Positions 1 to 11,339 are shown, counted from the first letter of the stretch. The stretch: 64,000 nucleotides of DNA from Pomphorhynchus laevis (GCA_012934845.2 WNNJ02000942.1:186001-250000), one strand, 5' to 3'. The notes: generated by a model from the sequence alone, not told the origin. Numbers and translations are program-made.

Positions 1-505
1 CTCTGGGGATTTGTCGATCAGCAGTTGTCTAACTGTTTTATCGTCTACTACATCATCGAGATTTAAAGGCCTACCAGATTCATCCTCCGAGTCTAGTAAT
101 TTTGAGGCTGCTGTCAATCGCCCGTTGAGGACCAGCTTTCTGAATGTACGACGCCAATCACGCGCAATATCGCCACTCATGTTATTCGAGTCATGATACT
201 GAATGTAGCGGGCTTTACCCAATAGAGCGATGTAGTTGTCTGTCATCCAAATATCCATCCTTCTTTTTAGAAGTTCCTTGGTCTGCTTAAATTTTGATCT
301 GCTTTGGCGTTGCAGCACAAGTTGCGGCAAAATTATCGCCAGTTTGAGAGAACATCTGTCCGATGAAGCGTGTTCAAAGATGCGTGCCATTTCTGATAGA
401 AATGTTTTAGATGCTGGGCATCTTGGTAATCTCAGCAAATTCGGTTTCCAAAGCGCAACTTCGAGAAAAATTTTATCAATGTCTTCATCCGGTGTATTAT
501 TTTAA
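1..505 (-). mobile_element. R2-group-like LINE, N-terminal ORF region (cut by window edge)
   Basis: Read on the minus strand from about 500 to 1, one frame stays open for roughly 165 codons. It contains the stretches KPNLLRLPRCPASKTF, LPQLVLQRQSRSKF and RRTFRKLVLNGRLTAASKLL. These align over their whole length with the plus-strand element at 5407-6096 (IPNLFNLLQCSASKNF, LFQIVLQRINTRK, VAKFTRMGWIGKASRLL), so this is the region upstream of the reverse transcriptase in the same LINE family, but a clearly different subfamily. The RT would lie left of the window. The plus-strand reading frames here are shadows. Family placement is from recognised RT-side features of the other copy, not from this piece alone. 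Confidence 0.75.
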
Positions 506-1130
506 TCAGTTATTGAGTGTAGGCCCTCGTGATGAAGCGATATAGCGAGGGAGCGATGCTTCATCGTTCAAGTTCGGCCATCGATCGTTTATCCTTTCAG
601 GCATGTGTACATTGTGGGTATCCATCTTTCCTGCATTTACAACGTCATTGCACGTTGAACCAATATTTGCCGTAGGACGCAGAGAGCTCTCAAGTTTATT
701 GCAGCATCCCTGTGCAGAACAGTTAGTACATGGTTGCATTTCTCTTTGGAGTGGCCGAAACATCATCAATCCCTGACGATGAGCTGCTTGACTGTCTGAA
801 CGCCTCTGAACTTCTTTCTGGTTCGTCAATACTATGATCTTCCCCATCGTTGTGACTGTTTGAATCTGCATTCTTCTCCGAAGCATTTATTGATACTTGC
901 TCGTCACAACGGCTCTTGAACAACAAGGAGAGCAATTCGGAGGCACAGAACCCACAAACAAAATCCCTAGACAGTAGAGATTTCGTCAGACCGGACGGAA
1001 CGTTGACAGTTGTCCATATGTCACATCCAGATCTGCTGCAAAAGACCTCGCGTTGCTCATACCCAGAGGGGGGTTTGCTAATTTTGGTACAGTCTGATTG
1101 CGAGTACCGTTAATCTGCTGACTTGCTAAA
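506..1130 (-). mobile_element. LINE 5' coding part with PHD-like zinc finger and Cys-rich stretch
   Basis: On the minus strand a frame is open from about 1112 down to 723. It starts with a zinc-finger-like module: CSRSGCDIW, then about 24 residues later DFVCGFC, the C-x4-C ... C-x2-C spacing seen in PHD-like fingers of LINE ORF1 proteins. A Ser/Asp/Glu-rich low-complexity segment follows (SNSHNDGEDHSIDE, then a run of six serines). From about 770 to 590, cysteine-rich fragments (PCTNCSAQGCC; RCKCRKDG) appear in different frames, so this part is decayed. It leads into the R2-like frame at 505. The finger matches one in the LINE at 55.4-59.7 kb (KCSSSECPLYT ... DFLCEFC). Whether 506-1130 and 1-505 are one element or two abutting ones cannot be settled by eye. 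Confidence 0.6.
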
Positions 1131-1290
1131 CATTTTTTTCGTTTCTGTTTTCTTTGTCCTTGCCATCGTTTGTTGTGTCGACTCGCTTCGCTTGTTATAA
1201 TCGAATAATTGTGTGTTTAAGCTTGTGTGTTCGTTGGACTTGCTCTTCGTTGTTTGTTTGTATTTTATATCTTTTTGATGTATGTTAATT
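1131..1290 (-). other. Probable 5' UTR of the minus-strand LINE
   Basis: This stretch is less AT-rich than its flanks. On the minus strand it carries repeated short GAC/CGA-rich words, like the GTCG-rich 5' leader of the LINE at 59.4-59.65 kb. AT-rich host-like sequence starts at about 1290, so the 5' end of the LINE is placed there. Confidence 0.4.
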
Positions 1291-1640
1291 ATTTTTCAAA
1301 CTTTTTTATATTACTTATTTATTAATAATATATCAATATTTAAAATACTCATAATATTAATAGATACTTTAAATATTCCATTCAGTATTAATTAAAATCA
1401 TATCCTGATGAAATATAATCAAATAAGGCAGCGGGTTCCGATATGCTATATACTGAGCAAATAAAATCGTCATTTTCTCAACTATAAAATTATTAGGCGT
1501 ACTTTTCAATTAATTGCAACTCAGTCATCATATTCCTAATTTCTGGCGTGATTGTAACATTAGAGTATATTAATGTAAAAGAGATTTGTTGATTCGTGTC
1601 GCAAGGTAGCACTTTTTAGCCATTCATTTAAATTTCTTAC
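1291..1640. other. AT-rich spacer, nothing recognised
   Basis: Low-complexity AT-rich sequence without an open frame of note or a recognisable repeat unit. Confidence 0.5.
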
Positions 1641-1649
1641 AACTTTACT

Positions 1650-2110
1650 CTTACAGCAACTAATAAGTCCCCGTTCGTCATTTATTCCTAAGGAACAATT
1701 CGGTTTTCAACGTAATGAAACTTGCTCTGTATCGCGTTGTCGGTCGTCCGCGAAACAGCTGCTAAACCATAGGCATGCGACTCTGGATCGTTATCTTTTA
1801 GAATATAAATGTCATAAGAAGGCTAACGTTATGAGATATTTCTTGCATCTCATTCATCAAATAGTACAAAAAACTACTAATGTTTAATGGTCTTAATACT
1901 TAGGCTATTTCGGATGTCAGGGAAGTAATGCAAGATGACTCTCTAAGTCGCTTTTATTTTCTTCTTGATAGACCTTCTATTATTCGTTCCCATGATATAG
2001 ATGATATTGCAGTCGTTTTGTACGCTAATAATCTGGTGATAATCTCGTTAAGATAAATAGACCTTAAAGTATTTTTAACTTCTTTATCCTGTTTTTGCAA
2101 ATGCAATAAG
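1650..2110 (+). pseudogene. Decayed LINE reverse-transcriptase fragment (jockey-type)
   Basis: Plus-strand fragments in several frames give FIPKEQFGFQRNE (the conserved QFGFR block between RT fingers and palm) near 1683 and DIAVVLYANNLVIIS near 2005. The latter is the RT catalytic block with the YADD aspartates changed to asparagines. The order and spacing (about 320 bp) match the RT of the LINE at 55.4-59.7 kb (PKQFGFRRGCSIIDA ... ALYADDLVIIS). The copy is heavily mutated and cannot encode a working enzyme. It is a separate insertion from the piece that follows, because an endonuclease end comes after it. Confidence 0.65.
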
Positions 2111-2199
2111 CAAAGAGTAAGCATAAGTGAATCAAAAGGTTCTGCTCCTACCAGATTTGCTACTGGTGGATTCTCCTCTATACTAGATCTTATATTCAC

Positions 2200-4340
2200 T
2201 CAAAACGATGATCATGTATGTGATCTATCGCACAATCCCCTTTAGGATCCAGTGATCACTGTGCTTTGCTCTTTAAACTGACTTGCATCCACTATTGGTG
2301 ATACTGATGCTGAACCTGCACTGATGAAGAGTTCATGGCATCATGTCGATGTGAATGTATTACCACAGCTTGCGTCCTCGTTTAATTTTTTTGTATGGTG
2401 ATGTTGGTAACTAGGAACGTTGGTGTTTCATTTGAGATTTACACGTTCGAATATTTGATGATTTTGCTCTACGTAAATTAGTTCGAACAAATGTTCGTAG
2501 GAAACCTCTATGGTTTGTTAACAGTCTTCGGGAGCTCTAAAGAGACGCAACGATTTGTTCATAAAATGCCGACACAAAGATCGCTCAATTCAGCCTTGCT
2601 CGCAAGGCATATAAACGACTCAGAGTGCTGAAACGTATGGATTATGAGGGCCAAATTGTGCAATTTTTAAGTAGCTCTCCCAAACATTTTTGGTCATATG
2701 TTCGTCAGGGTGTACGTTCTTTTTTGAAATCACTAGGTTATCTTTGAACGGAAAGTTGCTCGATTCTCCATTATACATTGCTAATGAATCTGCCATTGCA
2801 TTCGATCTATTCAATGCTAGCTCTAGTGTAGCTGATACCTTTCGTAGCATCAGTTTCTCTGAGTGTTATAGTAATCCCATTATAATAAACAAGAATGACG
2901 TATCCCGCAGATTATCACAATTGTCATTAAATTCTTCAGTCCTCGGTGGTATTTATCCATATCTACTCAAATGATTAAGTCAACATTTGGCTCCTGCAGT
3001 CACGAGCTTATTTCAGGTATCTTTGGATAATATGCGAATACCTTCTAAAATGGAAGTGCACAGTGGTGGTGCCAGTGTTCAAAAAAGGTAACCGCCGTTT
3101 AGCTGACAACTATCGAACTATAAACCTTATGAGTCATCTGGGCAATGTACGCGAAATTATTATTTACGGTCACGTAGTCGAGCATTTGAGAATCACAGGC
3201 CACATAGCTCTATGCCACATACTTTTAGAAAATGGCGTTCATACTTTACGAACCTTTTGTCTGCCCATGAAGCTTGAATCCACGTCTAGCGTCAGGCAGT
3301 GAATGCTGCTATGTTTAATTTTAGTCGTGCGTTTAAACGTTGCCCAATAGTCGTCTCATTCAAATAGTGGTAGGACGGCATTAATAGTTTAGTTGTAGGA
3401 TAGATTAGTGATTTTTAATCTAATAGATCTTCTCGAGTACGAATTGGTAGTATATTATCCTCGTCACGTTTAATTACGTTAAGAATTCCTATGTGTAATG
3501 TGCTGGGATCTTTACTGTTTAATATCTTCATGAACAGTCTACTGTCTCAATTCCACTGTCCCTGTTTAGCTTTTGCTAACTACATAAAAATAGGATGTGA
3601 GGTCATATTTGAAGAAAATCATATCCGCTTACAGCGTGATATTAATAGGGTTCATACGTAAAGTGTTAAACATTTTGAAGTGCTCACGCATACGGCTCGG
3701 AAAGTCCAATGGTTCTTCTTTATACAGTGTCAAACACTGTAGAATTATTTCGACTAATTAAGTTAGTGATCTCGGCACACTTATGCGATCGACATTGAAA
3801 GCTATAATTGACACTGATAGACGTATAGTTCCGTAAAAAAGATGATTTATCTAATTAAAAACCGTTTTTCTCATTATCTTCACTCGGTTTGTTCGTTATA
3901 CAACGCACTAGTTTGTCATCAGATCTAATTCGCCATCCAAGCGTTGTTCCTTTACACGACATGCGAAATAAGATACCTTGAGATAATTCTAAGGCGTGAC
4001 AACAAAATAATTAAAAGAGTTGAAAGGATGTGATATAATGAGCGATTAGTTCGATAGGTATGATATCAGTGCAAACGAGAATACTCGTTCTGGCTCTGTT
4101 CGCGATGTGGCATATAGTAAAGAGGATGAATGGATATCTAAGCGATTGAATTGAAACGAATGTCCGACAAAGTCATAGGAGCCATTCACTCATGATGAAG
4201 ACCAGGCAAATTGGGATGTTCACAATGGTATTGCAATTTCATACAGAGCGTTAAAGTTGTGGAACTCATTACCACATGACATCGTGGCTGCATCAAGGCT
4301 TTGGTCAACAGTTGGATAAGACACGGATCAAGACAACATT
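2200..4340 (+). pseudogene. Decayed jockey/CR1-type LINE (endonuclease end to RT C-terminus)
   Basis: Plus-strand fragments appear in the order expected for a LINE ORF2: GSSDHCALLF near 2257 (end of the apurinic-type endonuclease); LARKAYKRLRVLKRMDY near 2600 and SPKHFWSYVRQ (endonuclease-RT linker); ESAIAFDLFNASSSVADTF near 2788; LAPAVTSLFQVSLDNMRIPS; VVPVFKKGNRR and NYRTINLM (RT finger block) near 3066; FANYIKIG near 3577 at the place of the catalytic block; and YRALKLWNSLPHDIVAAS near 4240, the usual C-terminal block. Many stops and frame changes show long decay. The separate reading frames of 70-90 residues in this interval are remnants of it. Confidence 0.75.
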
Positions 4341-4349
4341 AGAAAACTT

Positions 4350-4640
4350 TATCTTTGTATTGCTCATTACTGATATTTTGCTTTTGTTTTTAATGTGTTG
4401 TGTTGTATAATGAGTGGGCAGAAAGGCCTTTTCTGTCAAAGGCTTGTATACGTCATACTGAACTTTTGATTTACCGCTAATTGTTACGTTGTCTAGGTAA
4501 ATGAAGGTATCTTGCAATTAGTTATTATCGACAATCAAGCCATCAGTCGTTGAAATCACGCTCCTACGTTTGTAATGCCGAAGGAAATTAATAATAATGT
4601 TATCACCAATAATAATGTATAGTCTGCAAGCTTTAAGGAG
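4350..4640 (-). mobile_element. Ty3/gypsy-like pol fossil fragment
   Basis: Minus-strand fragments read LPFGITN-like, FQRLMA, then DTFIYLDNVTISGKSKVQYD, the arrangement of the RT palm of Ty3/gypsy-type LTR retrotransposons. It is a short, old, broken fragment. No LTRs or other parts are visible nearby. Confidence 0.55.
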
Positions 4641-5266
4641 GATCTATCAACTCATAATTTTAGACATATTGATTGCTCTCTGCCATTTTATTAATAGAAT
4701 GGTGGAGATATTCCGAAAATATCCTCATACATTGTTGCTGCCTTATGTAAATTGACACATAATCCCAATAACTTCGGGACAGTATCTAAAACTCCCTACA
4801 GCAGATGCGCTCAGGTCTCATATTGGTTAGCAACGAATCAATCAATCTTTGATTGATCCAAAAATATTTTTAATGCCTGCATAGCTGCAAACAAACTGTA
4901 AAGACACGTTATCGACTAAATGACCCATGGTCTGAAGAGCGTCTGCACACTATTTCCTATAGTCTATAATTTCTTTTTTCATAATAATATAATTTTATTA
5001 AATAATATTATTATTTAACTATTTCAATCATATTAATAGCCCCTGGTCTGGTTAAAATCTTTGGTTATTTAAACTTACAAGTTAAAAAGTTGTCTTGATT
5101 GTTAAATACTTACAATTACAAACTTACTGTCTTACTGAACTTACTGATTACAAACTTACTGATGATTACAAACGATTTTCTCGCGGCGTTATTGCAACAC
5201 TATTATATACAATCACATTTGTTACAATCTACTGGATCACATTTGTCAACTAATACTTACCTGAAA
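4641..5266. other. Spacer with short TTACTGA repeats
   Basis: No gene recognised. Around 5100-5180 a short irregular repeat of acttactga/attacaaac words occurs just before the R2-like LINE begins. Confidence 0.4.
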
Positions 5267-6482
5267 TGCCTCGAGGTGTGCCATTTACTTCTGCTAAATG
5301 TTGCAACTGCAACTCAGTGGCTGCAAGATGTGTAAGATGTTCTTGTGGCATGGCAAAGCGAGCATGATTCAACTGTACTGCTCCTAACTGTGTTCGTAAG
5401 AGAAATTTGGAACCCCGATTACCAACTACAGACGAAGAAGAGACAAACCACATGGCATTAAAGCAACAACATTTATGTACTGAAAAGAACGAAATAGGCG
5501 GATACCTCTCAAATGATATTTCACAAATTTATAAAGAGATCATACATTGGATCCCAAATCTATTTAACCTTCTCCAATGCAGCGCAAGCAAAAACTTCGT
5601 AAGATTGACGAGCGAGATACCAAGAGAATTTAATACTTTCGAGAAAAGAAATGACAACACTATAAAAAGATTAACTGTATTATTTCAAATAGTACTGCAA
5701 AGAATAAATACTAGGAAAATCAGTTCCATCAGAAAGACAATCGAAAGGCGAATTGAAATGTGGAACGAAGGCAACCTGGATGAAATCATCACGGAAGCGA
5801 GATATCATCAGGCGAAGAGATTAGTCCAAATGAATGGTCTGACATCTAAACGAGGAAAATATGCGGCAAGAGTGGCTAAGTTTACCAGAATGGGCTGGAT
5901 TGGAAAAGCAAGTAGACTACTGATGAATGAGAACTCGGAAGCTAGCCTCGTATATCTCGATCACATGATTAGAAACTATTGTGCGCGAAAAATTAGCATC
6001 CCTCCTGCCAAGGGGGAACATGTACATACAGAGTGTGGCTACGAGCGCCATTGCACAACTGTGTACAACACCACGAATCGAGATTCCATGAACTGAATGC
6101 CGAAGACATAATACGTGCAGCGAGATCTGTGCGAGGTTCAGCTGGCCCATCAGGCGCTAATGCAGTCTTATGGCAATAAATGCTTACGCAATTTGACCAA
6201 GAATCTAAAGCGTTGAGAGCTCAACTACGTTCAATTACCATATCAATTTCAACCCAACCCATTAAACCTGAACACCTCAAAGCATATCTAGTGAGCAGAT
6301 TAATTCCTCTTGACAAAGGACCCGGTGTAAGACCAATCGGTGTAGACGAGGTGCTTAGGCGTATTGTAGGGAAGGTAATAATGCGAGTAGTACGAATGGA
6401 CCTAACTGATGTATGCAGACAAATTCAACTATGTTCATTGCGACGCAGCGGTAACGAGGCGGCGGTTTACTCAATTCGGCAT
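5267..6482 (+). mobile_element. R2-group-like LINE, 5' half (Cys motif, N-terminal region, start of RT)
   Basis: From the ATG at 5267 the frame runs through a Cys-rich motif (CCNCNSVAARC, RCSCG, then FNC and NC), with an in-frame TGA at 5327-5329 that is the main visible lesion in the motif. The long N-terminal region follows (to 6096), then after a frame change the RT entrance SRLIPLDKGPGVRPIGV and EVLRRIVGKVIMRV near 6294-6390. This RT entrance, with the downstream motifs, is typical of LINEs whose single ORF has a central RT and a C-terminal CCHC plus restriction-like nuclease (R2/NeSL/Hero-like group). The ORF stops abruptly at ACTCAATTCGGCAT (6469-6482), where the RTE LINE is inserted. 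It continues at 9123. Confidence 0.8.
6469..6482. repeat. Target-site duplication of the RTE insertion, left copy
   Basis: ACTCAATTCGGCAT here is repeated exactly at 9123-9136. It flanks the minus-strand RTE element on both sides and belongs to the R2-like coding sequence. Confidence 0.9.
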
Positions 6483-9122
6483 CTTCTTATTCTTCAGCCT
6501 TTGTCCCGCTTTTAGGCAGGGTCGGCTATGTGAGATTTAGCCCTCCATTTCGCTCTATTTTCGGCTTGGTCTGGGTGAAGTCCAGCTGCCTTGAGATCTG
6601 TGTGAAGGCCATCTAACCATCGGTGCTTGGGTCGACCTCTCGGGCGTTTGCCTATGATCTCATACTTTAAGGCGGTCTTTGCAAGGGAATAATTTTCACT
6701 CCGCAACACGTGGCCATACCACCGGAGTCTGGCCTCTTGCATTTTATTTACGATAGGGGCGACGCCGTATCTTCGGAGGATGTCCATATTTCTCACGTGG
6801 TCATACCGGGTAATTCCGCTTATCCACCGCAGCATTTTCGTCTCCATGACCGCAAAGCGTCGTTCCGCTGCCTTGGTAATAGGCAAGCACTCTGTGCCGT
6901 ACATAGCCACAGGGCGAATGATTGAGCGGTAGATCTTTGATTTCAGGTGATCATTGATGCGACGGTCGCATAAAACACCTGTCGTCGCTCGCCATTTTGT
7001 CCACGCTGAGCTTATTCGTGCATTGACTTCATAAGTCACGTCGCCGCTTGCCGAGAGTATGGTTCTGAGGTACTTGAACCGGTCCGTACGTCTCAGGTCA
7101 AAGCCATTAATATTGATGGTGCCACTTTCATGTGGGTCTGTTGTGAGGTATTCGGTCTTGTCTAGATTAAGTCGTAGTCCGTATTGTGCGAGTTAGTAAT
7201 TCCATACAGTAGTTGATTTCTCCAGGTCTTTTTTGTTGTCCGCCGCCAGCCAGACATCGTCAGCGTAAAGAATGGTATATGAAATCGACTTTTGGATATC
7301 ACGCGTTATAGCGTTCATAACTGTGTTGAATAATGCCGGTGAGATTGCACTTCCTTGATGGACCCCACTGATATTTGAAATGGCTGTGACATTCCTGCTG
7401 CGCTTAGAACCCGACTTTCGGTATTCTCGTAGAGCAGCATCACCCATCGGATTAGATGTTCCGGAACTTGATGCTGACGCAGCGCATACCATATTAATTC
7501 ATGTGGTACACGATCAAAAGCCTTTTCCAAATCCAAGAATACAACGTGGAGCGGCTGATTTTTCTCCAAGTGTTTTTCTAGGAGCAGTCGTGCTGCGTGG
7601 AATGCGTCAGTGGTGCCACGGTTTTTTTACGAATCCTGTTTGGTTTACGGTGATATCAACAATGTCACGGATACGCTTATCTAGAATTCGTTCAAATATT
7701 TTCATTGTTTGCGAGAGCAGTCGAATTGAACGGTGACTTGAGCAGTCCGCTGCGTTCCCCTTCTTTTTCCATATTGGTATCGTGGTGCTGCTCTGCCAGT
7801 CGCTCGGTATCCTATACTCATCAATAATCTTGTTGAAGAAACTGGTTAGCCAGGGGATTGGGTCCCAGCTTTTGGCTTTCCAGAGCTCAGTCGCAATGTC
7901 GTCTGGACCTGTGGCTTTGCTAGTCATCATACGCTTTAATGCATCTTTCACCTCGTCATCACTTATTTGAGGTAATGGACCGGAGGTTTCTGCAACTTTT
8001 GGGATCGGTAGATGCGGAAACTCTTCATTTGAGATTTCCTCAAAATGATCACGCCATCTATCTCGAACTTTCTGTCGATCAATTATTAGTTTGCCGTCCC
8101 TTCCATTAATGCAGTAAAACTTTTCGATGTCCTGCGTGTTTTGATGCCTTCGCTTCACAAGCCGAAATAAGTCTCGTTCACCATCGCGTGTATCGAGTCT
8201 TTTGTGCACCTTATCGTAGTGTACAGCTCTGGCAATCGCAACGGCCTTTTTTGAGTTTCTCTTGGCTAGGTGGTATGCATGCAAGTTTGCCTGTGTCTTG
8301 TCGCCGAGATATATATGGAACATTCGTTTCTTATCCTTGACTTTCGATTTCACATCTTTAGTCCAGAGCCACGTATCGCGCTTAATGTATCTTTTACCGG
8401 CTTTTGTACGACCAAGTGTCTTATCCACTATGGTATGTACTATATGTGCAGTCTTGTCCACGTTTCTTCAACTGTGGTTACTTCGGGAAGCCGTATCCTC
8501 GAGATGGTCCCGTGCGATTTTCCATCACGTTTTGCTACGGTGGCTTGATTTTCATGACTGCAATTATTGGGCGGTGTTGCGTTGTTAGTGTCTCGTATGG
8601 TAAGGCCTTGACATTAGTTACAGTGGACAAGTTTTTACGCCGCACGAGAATATAATCGATTTGGGTTTTAATGTTCGTGCTGTAATATGTTGGGAGCTGC
8701 GTGGATCGCTTGATGAACCATGTATTGGTAATAACGAGATCATGCGAGTCAGCAAACTCAATTATTCGTTCTCCATCCTTATTCCGTCGACCATAGCCTT
8801 TGCCACCATGGCATGGAGATCCATCAGCAGTCTGCCCGACATGTCCGTTGAGATCTCCAGCAATTATGATGAGGTCTGCAGGAGAGATTTCCCGTGTGTG
8901 AGCGTCTAGCGTTTCCCAGAAGGCATCTTTCTCCATCTCACTGCGTCCAGTCTGTGGTGCATATGCGGAGAAAATGTGAGCTATGTGGTCCGCAGTTGCA
9001 ATGTTTATTTTTATGAGTCGATCAGTGTAGCGACTGACCTCCATAACTAAATCATGGAGTCAATCAGAAATTGCGATACCTACTCCGCTGCTAGTTCTCA
9101 CCGTACCATAGTACGGTGGTTC
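6483..9122 (-). mobile_element. RTE-clade LINE, 5'-truncated, inserted into the R2-like LINE
   Basis: Minus strand, 5' to 3': a partial apurinic-type endonuclease (9115-8535; GDLNGHVG, GYGRRNKDG, TQIDYILVRR, HRPI), then a linker and RT (8461-7190) with TGPDDIATELW, QTGFVKKP, LDLEKAFDRVPHE (motif A), GVHQGSAISPALFNTVMNA (motif B) and LYADDVWLAAD (catalytic). The C-terminal region (7039-6512) has RWISGITRYDHVRN, RRYGVAP, RLRWYGHVLR and RPRGRPKHRW, then a stop in DPA and a short AAGAAG-type 3' end without a long poly(A). The frame is broken near 8500, 7590, 7400 and 7100, and the first third of the endonuclease is missing, so it is inactive. It is relatively young: most of the ORF is readable and the target duplication is perfect. 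RTE clade is a family-level call from these motifs. Confidence 0.9.
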
Positions 9123-9136
9123 ACTCAATTCGGCAT
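9123..9136. repeat. Target-site duplication of the RTE insertion, right copy
   Basis: Exact second copy of ACTCAATTCGGCAT (first at 6469-6482). Confidence 0.9.
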
Positions 9137-10569
9137 GAATTCGAGAAATCTGTTAACAACTGTATGCTACTGCTAGATGCAAGTAATGCATTTAATTGCA
9201 TAAACAGAAAACTAGCCCTGGCGCATATGAACTATGTATGTTCAACATTGTCACAAACGCTGCATAACTGCTATGATTAACCCTCAGTTCTTACGGTCCA
9301 GGGTGAAACATGGTTATCGCCTGAGGGGTTCACACAGGGAGATCCACTCTCCATGCCAGCTTTCGCTGCCGATTCACTATCATTAATCATAAGTCCTCAA
9401 GAGCATACGCTTGGAATAACACATCGATGGTATGCAGACGATGGAGCATGTGTTGGCTCACTTGAAAATATTAAGAGATTGTGGAATGAAGTGCTAAAAA
9501 ATGGATCAGAGTATGGATTCAGTGTAAACCCAGCGAAATGCATTCTTGTAGCACATAAAGACATATCACAGGAACAGCTATCAATGTTCAAAGACACATC
9601 ATTGAAAATAAAAACACATGGATTCACGTTTCTGGGTAGCTATATAGGGGATGAAAAATTTATTAATGAGAAGATCAAGGATAAGTGTGTTCGGTGGACC
9701 GAAGTACTTATGTAGTAAGTAAGGTAGCTGCGTTTGATCCGCATTCCGATTTTACACTACTAACCAAATCAATTCAGCAACAATGGAGATACATAAATCG
9801 CACTTGCCAAATTTCACCATTGGGATTTCAGCAGCTGAAATCCAGACATTCTGAATTTTACGGACATTGATGAGGAAATGCGACGGATCAGCAAACTTCC
9901 GTCAAAACATGGTGGACTAGGAATAATAGATCCCGCATGCCCTAGGAGATTTTAAGTTTGAAAATCCACTTATGGTTATATTACCTCTATTCACATTGAG
10001 TTATGGGCGATGAACTTCGAAACAAACAGCAACAAATCGCAAAAGACATTCGAACTAAAAGAGAAAAGAGTGTTCTCGATGACAAGATAAAACTTATATC
10101 GGAGTCCAATAGAAATTTAGAAAACATTCTCTCAAATGCGAGTTCTACGAGATCATCATCATGGCTAAGCCCTGCACGTCCGGGAACAAAGCTGACATTA
10201 TCAAAAAACGAATTCCAGGACGCCGTAGCGGTGAGATACGATCGTAACATAAAGGATTTTGCAAGATCCTGTTCTTGTGGGGCACAACTCACGATCTTTC
10301 ATGCATTGTCTTGTAAAACAAACGGTATTACCATAATTCGTCACAATGTAGTGCGATACACAATAGCAGCGGAAATTCGAAAAATCGGTAAACTCGTAAC
10401 TGTTGAACCAATTCTATTACAGGTAAATGATTAAATCATCTTCGAATCAAAGTCAACGACAAGAGAGAAACGCTAGAGCAGATATCGCTTTTAACGGTTA
10501 ACATGTAGTGCAACGGAGCGGTCGTTTATCGACATATGCATATTCAATTGTCATGCGCCATTAGCTACC
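9123..10569 (+). mobile_element. R2-group-like LINE, 3' half (RT palm, CCHC, nuclease-like end)
   Basis: Continues the element broken at 6482. Plus-strand blocks in order: LLLDASNAFNCINRK (RT motif A) near 9170; FTQGDPLSMPAFA (motif B); WYADDGACVG (catalytic) near 9430; GFSVNPAKC; FLGSYIG; LPSKHGGLGIID near 9900; GDELRNKQQQIAKDI near 10004; SSWLSPARPG; AVAVRYDRNIKDFA; then CSCGAQLTIFHALSC, a C-x-C/H/C zinc knuckle, near 10270. Near 10470-10570, RADIAFNG and SFIDICIFNCHAP sit where the restriction-like nuclease domain of this group ends. A few frame breaks make it inactive, but it is well preserved. The element seems to end by the hairpin at 10570. Confidence 0.8.
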
Positions 10570-10608
10570 AATTAGCTATTATATTTTCAAAAAATATAAT
10601 AGCTAATT
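10570..10608. repeat. Perfect 18-bp stem hairpin
   Basis: AATTAGCTATTATATTTT (10570-10587), loop CAA, then its exact reverse complement (10591-10608). It lies at the junction between the R2-like LINE 3' end and a direct repeat. Confidence 0.85.
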
Positions 10609-10936
10609 AACATAATTTTACAAGGTACTTTAAATACTCAAACTATCATTAACTTTTTAAAAGCTTAACAAAAGTTTTCAAAAGCCGAACGTATCATTTT
10701 CAGCAACGACAATAACATTCGCTCGTCTGCGTAATGCATCTGCTCTTAAACATGCGGATGGTGTTTTGCAAGATTTCGATAAGAATAGCATGATGCCATG
10801 GATCAAATTTGACCAAATTGTGACATTTATTATACTTTCAATAATATCTTTTTTTTAAAATATAATAGCCAATTAACATAATTTTACAAGGTACTTTAAA
10901 TACTCAAACTATCATTAACTTTTTAAAAGCTTAACA
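10591..10936. repeat. 80-bp direct repeat pair (10591-10670, 10857-10936)
   Basis: The two copies differ at one base (AGCT versus AGCC) and are 266 bp apart. The 186 bp between them are less AT-rich and hold an open frame of about 59 codons on the plus strand (blocks FARLRNASALKHADG and DFDKNSMMPW) without a start codon or recognised family. Confidence 0.8.
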
Positions 10937-11030
10937 ATTTTTTTCTAAGGAAATTTTTTTTTAAAAGAAAAACATGCAGTTTCATGCAGTTAAAAAACTC
11001 AAAGTTTACCAAATATTTATAGAAAAACTT

Positions 11031-11254
11031 TTTCTGAAATGTCTTAAAATTCTACAATACTACATTAAATACTTATTAACTGTGATAACATTGTTTAAGC
11101 TGAAATCAGTGCCGTTTATGCTATTATCAGTTATATGTTATTATATTTCATTTCAGAAAACAGAAAACTGTTTCTGAAATGTCTTAAAATTCTACAATAC
11201 TACATTAAATACTTATTAACGGTGATAACATTGTTTAAGCTGAAATCAGTGCCG
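11031..11254. repeat. 84-bp direct repeat pair, 140-bp period
   Basis: Copies at 11031-11114 and 11171-11254 differ at one base. The two overlapping reading frames seen here arise from this duplication and are not taken as genes. Confidence 0.85.
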
Positions 11255-11339
11255 CTTGATGTAATTACGATTTTCAATATTTTTTTATCTCACACAACAT
11301 TATTTTATAAGATGTATGTAACCTGCAAGTTTTAGGCTG

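Noticed and set aside
5917-6150. 77-residue minus-strand frame
   Set aside because: Shadow of the R2-like LINE N-terminal region.
7380-7736. 118-residue plus-strand frame, and others at 6710, 8262, 8270, 8404, 8661
   Set aside because: Shadows of the minus-strand RTE coding sequence.
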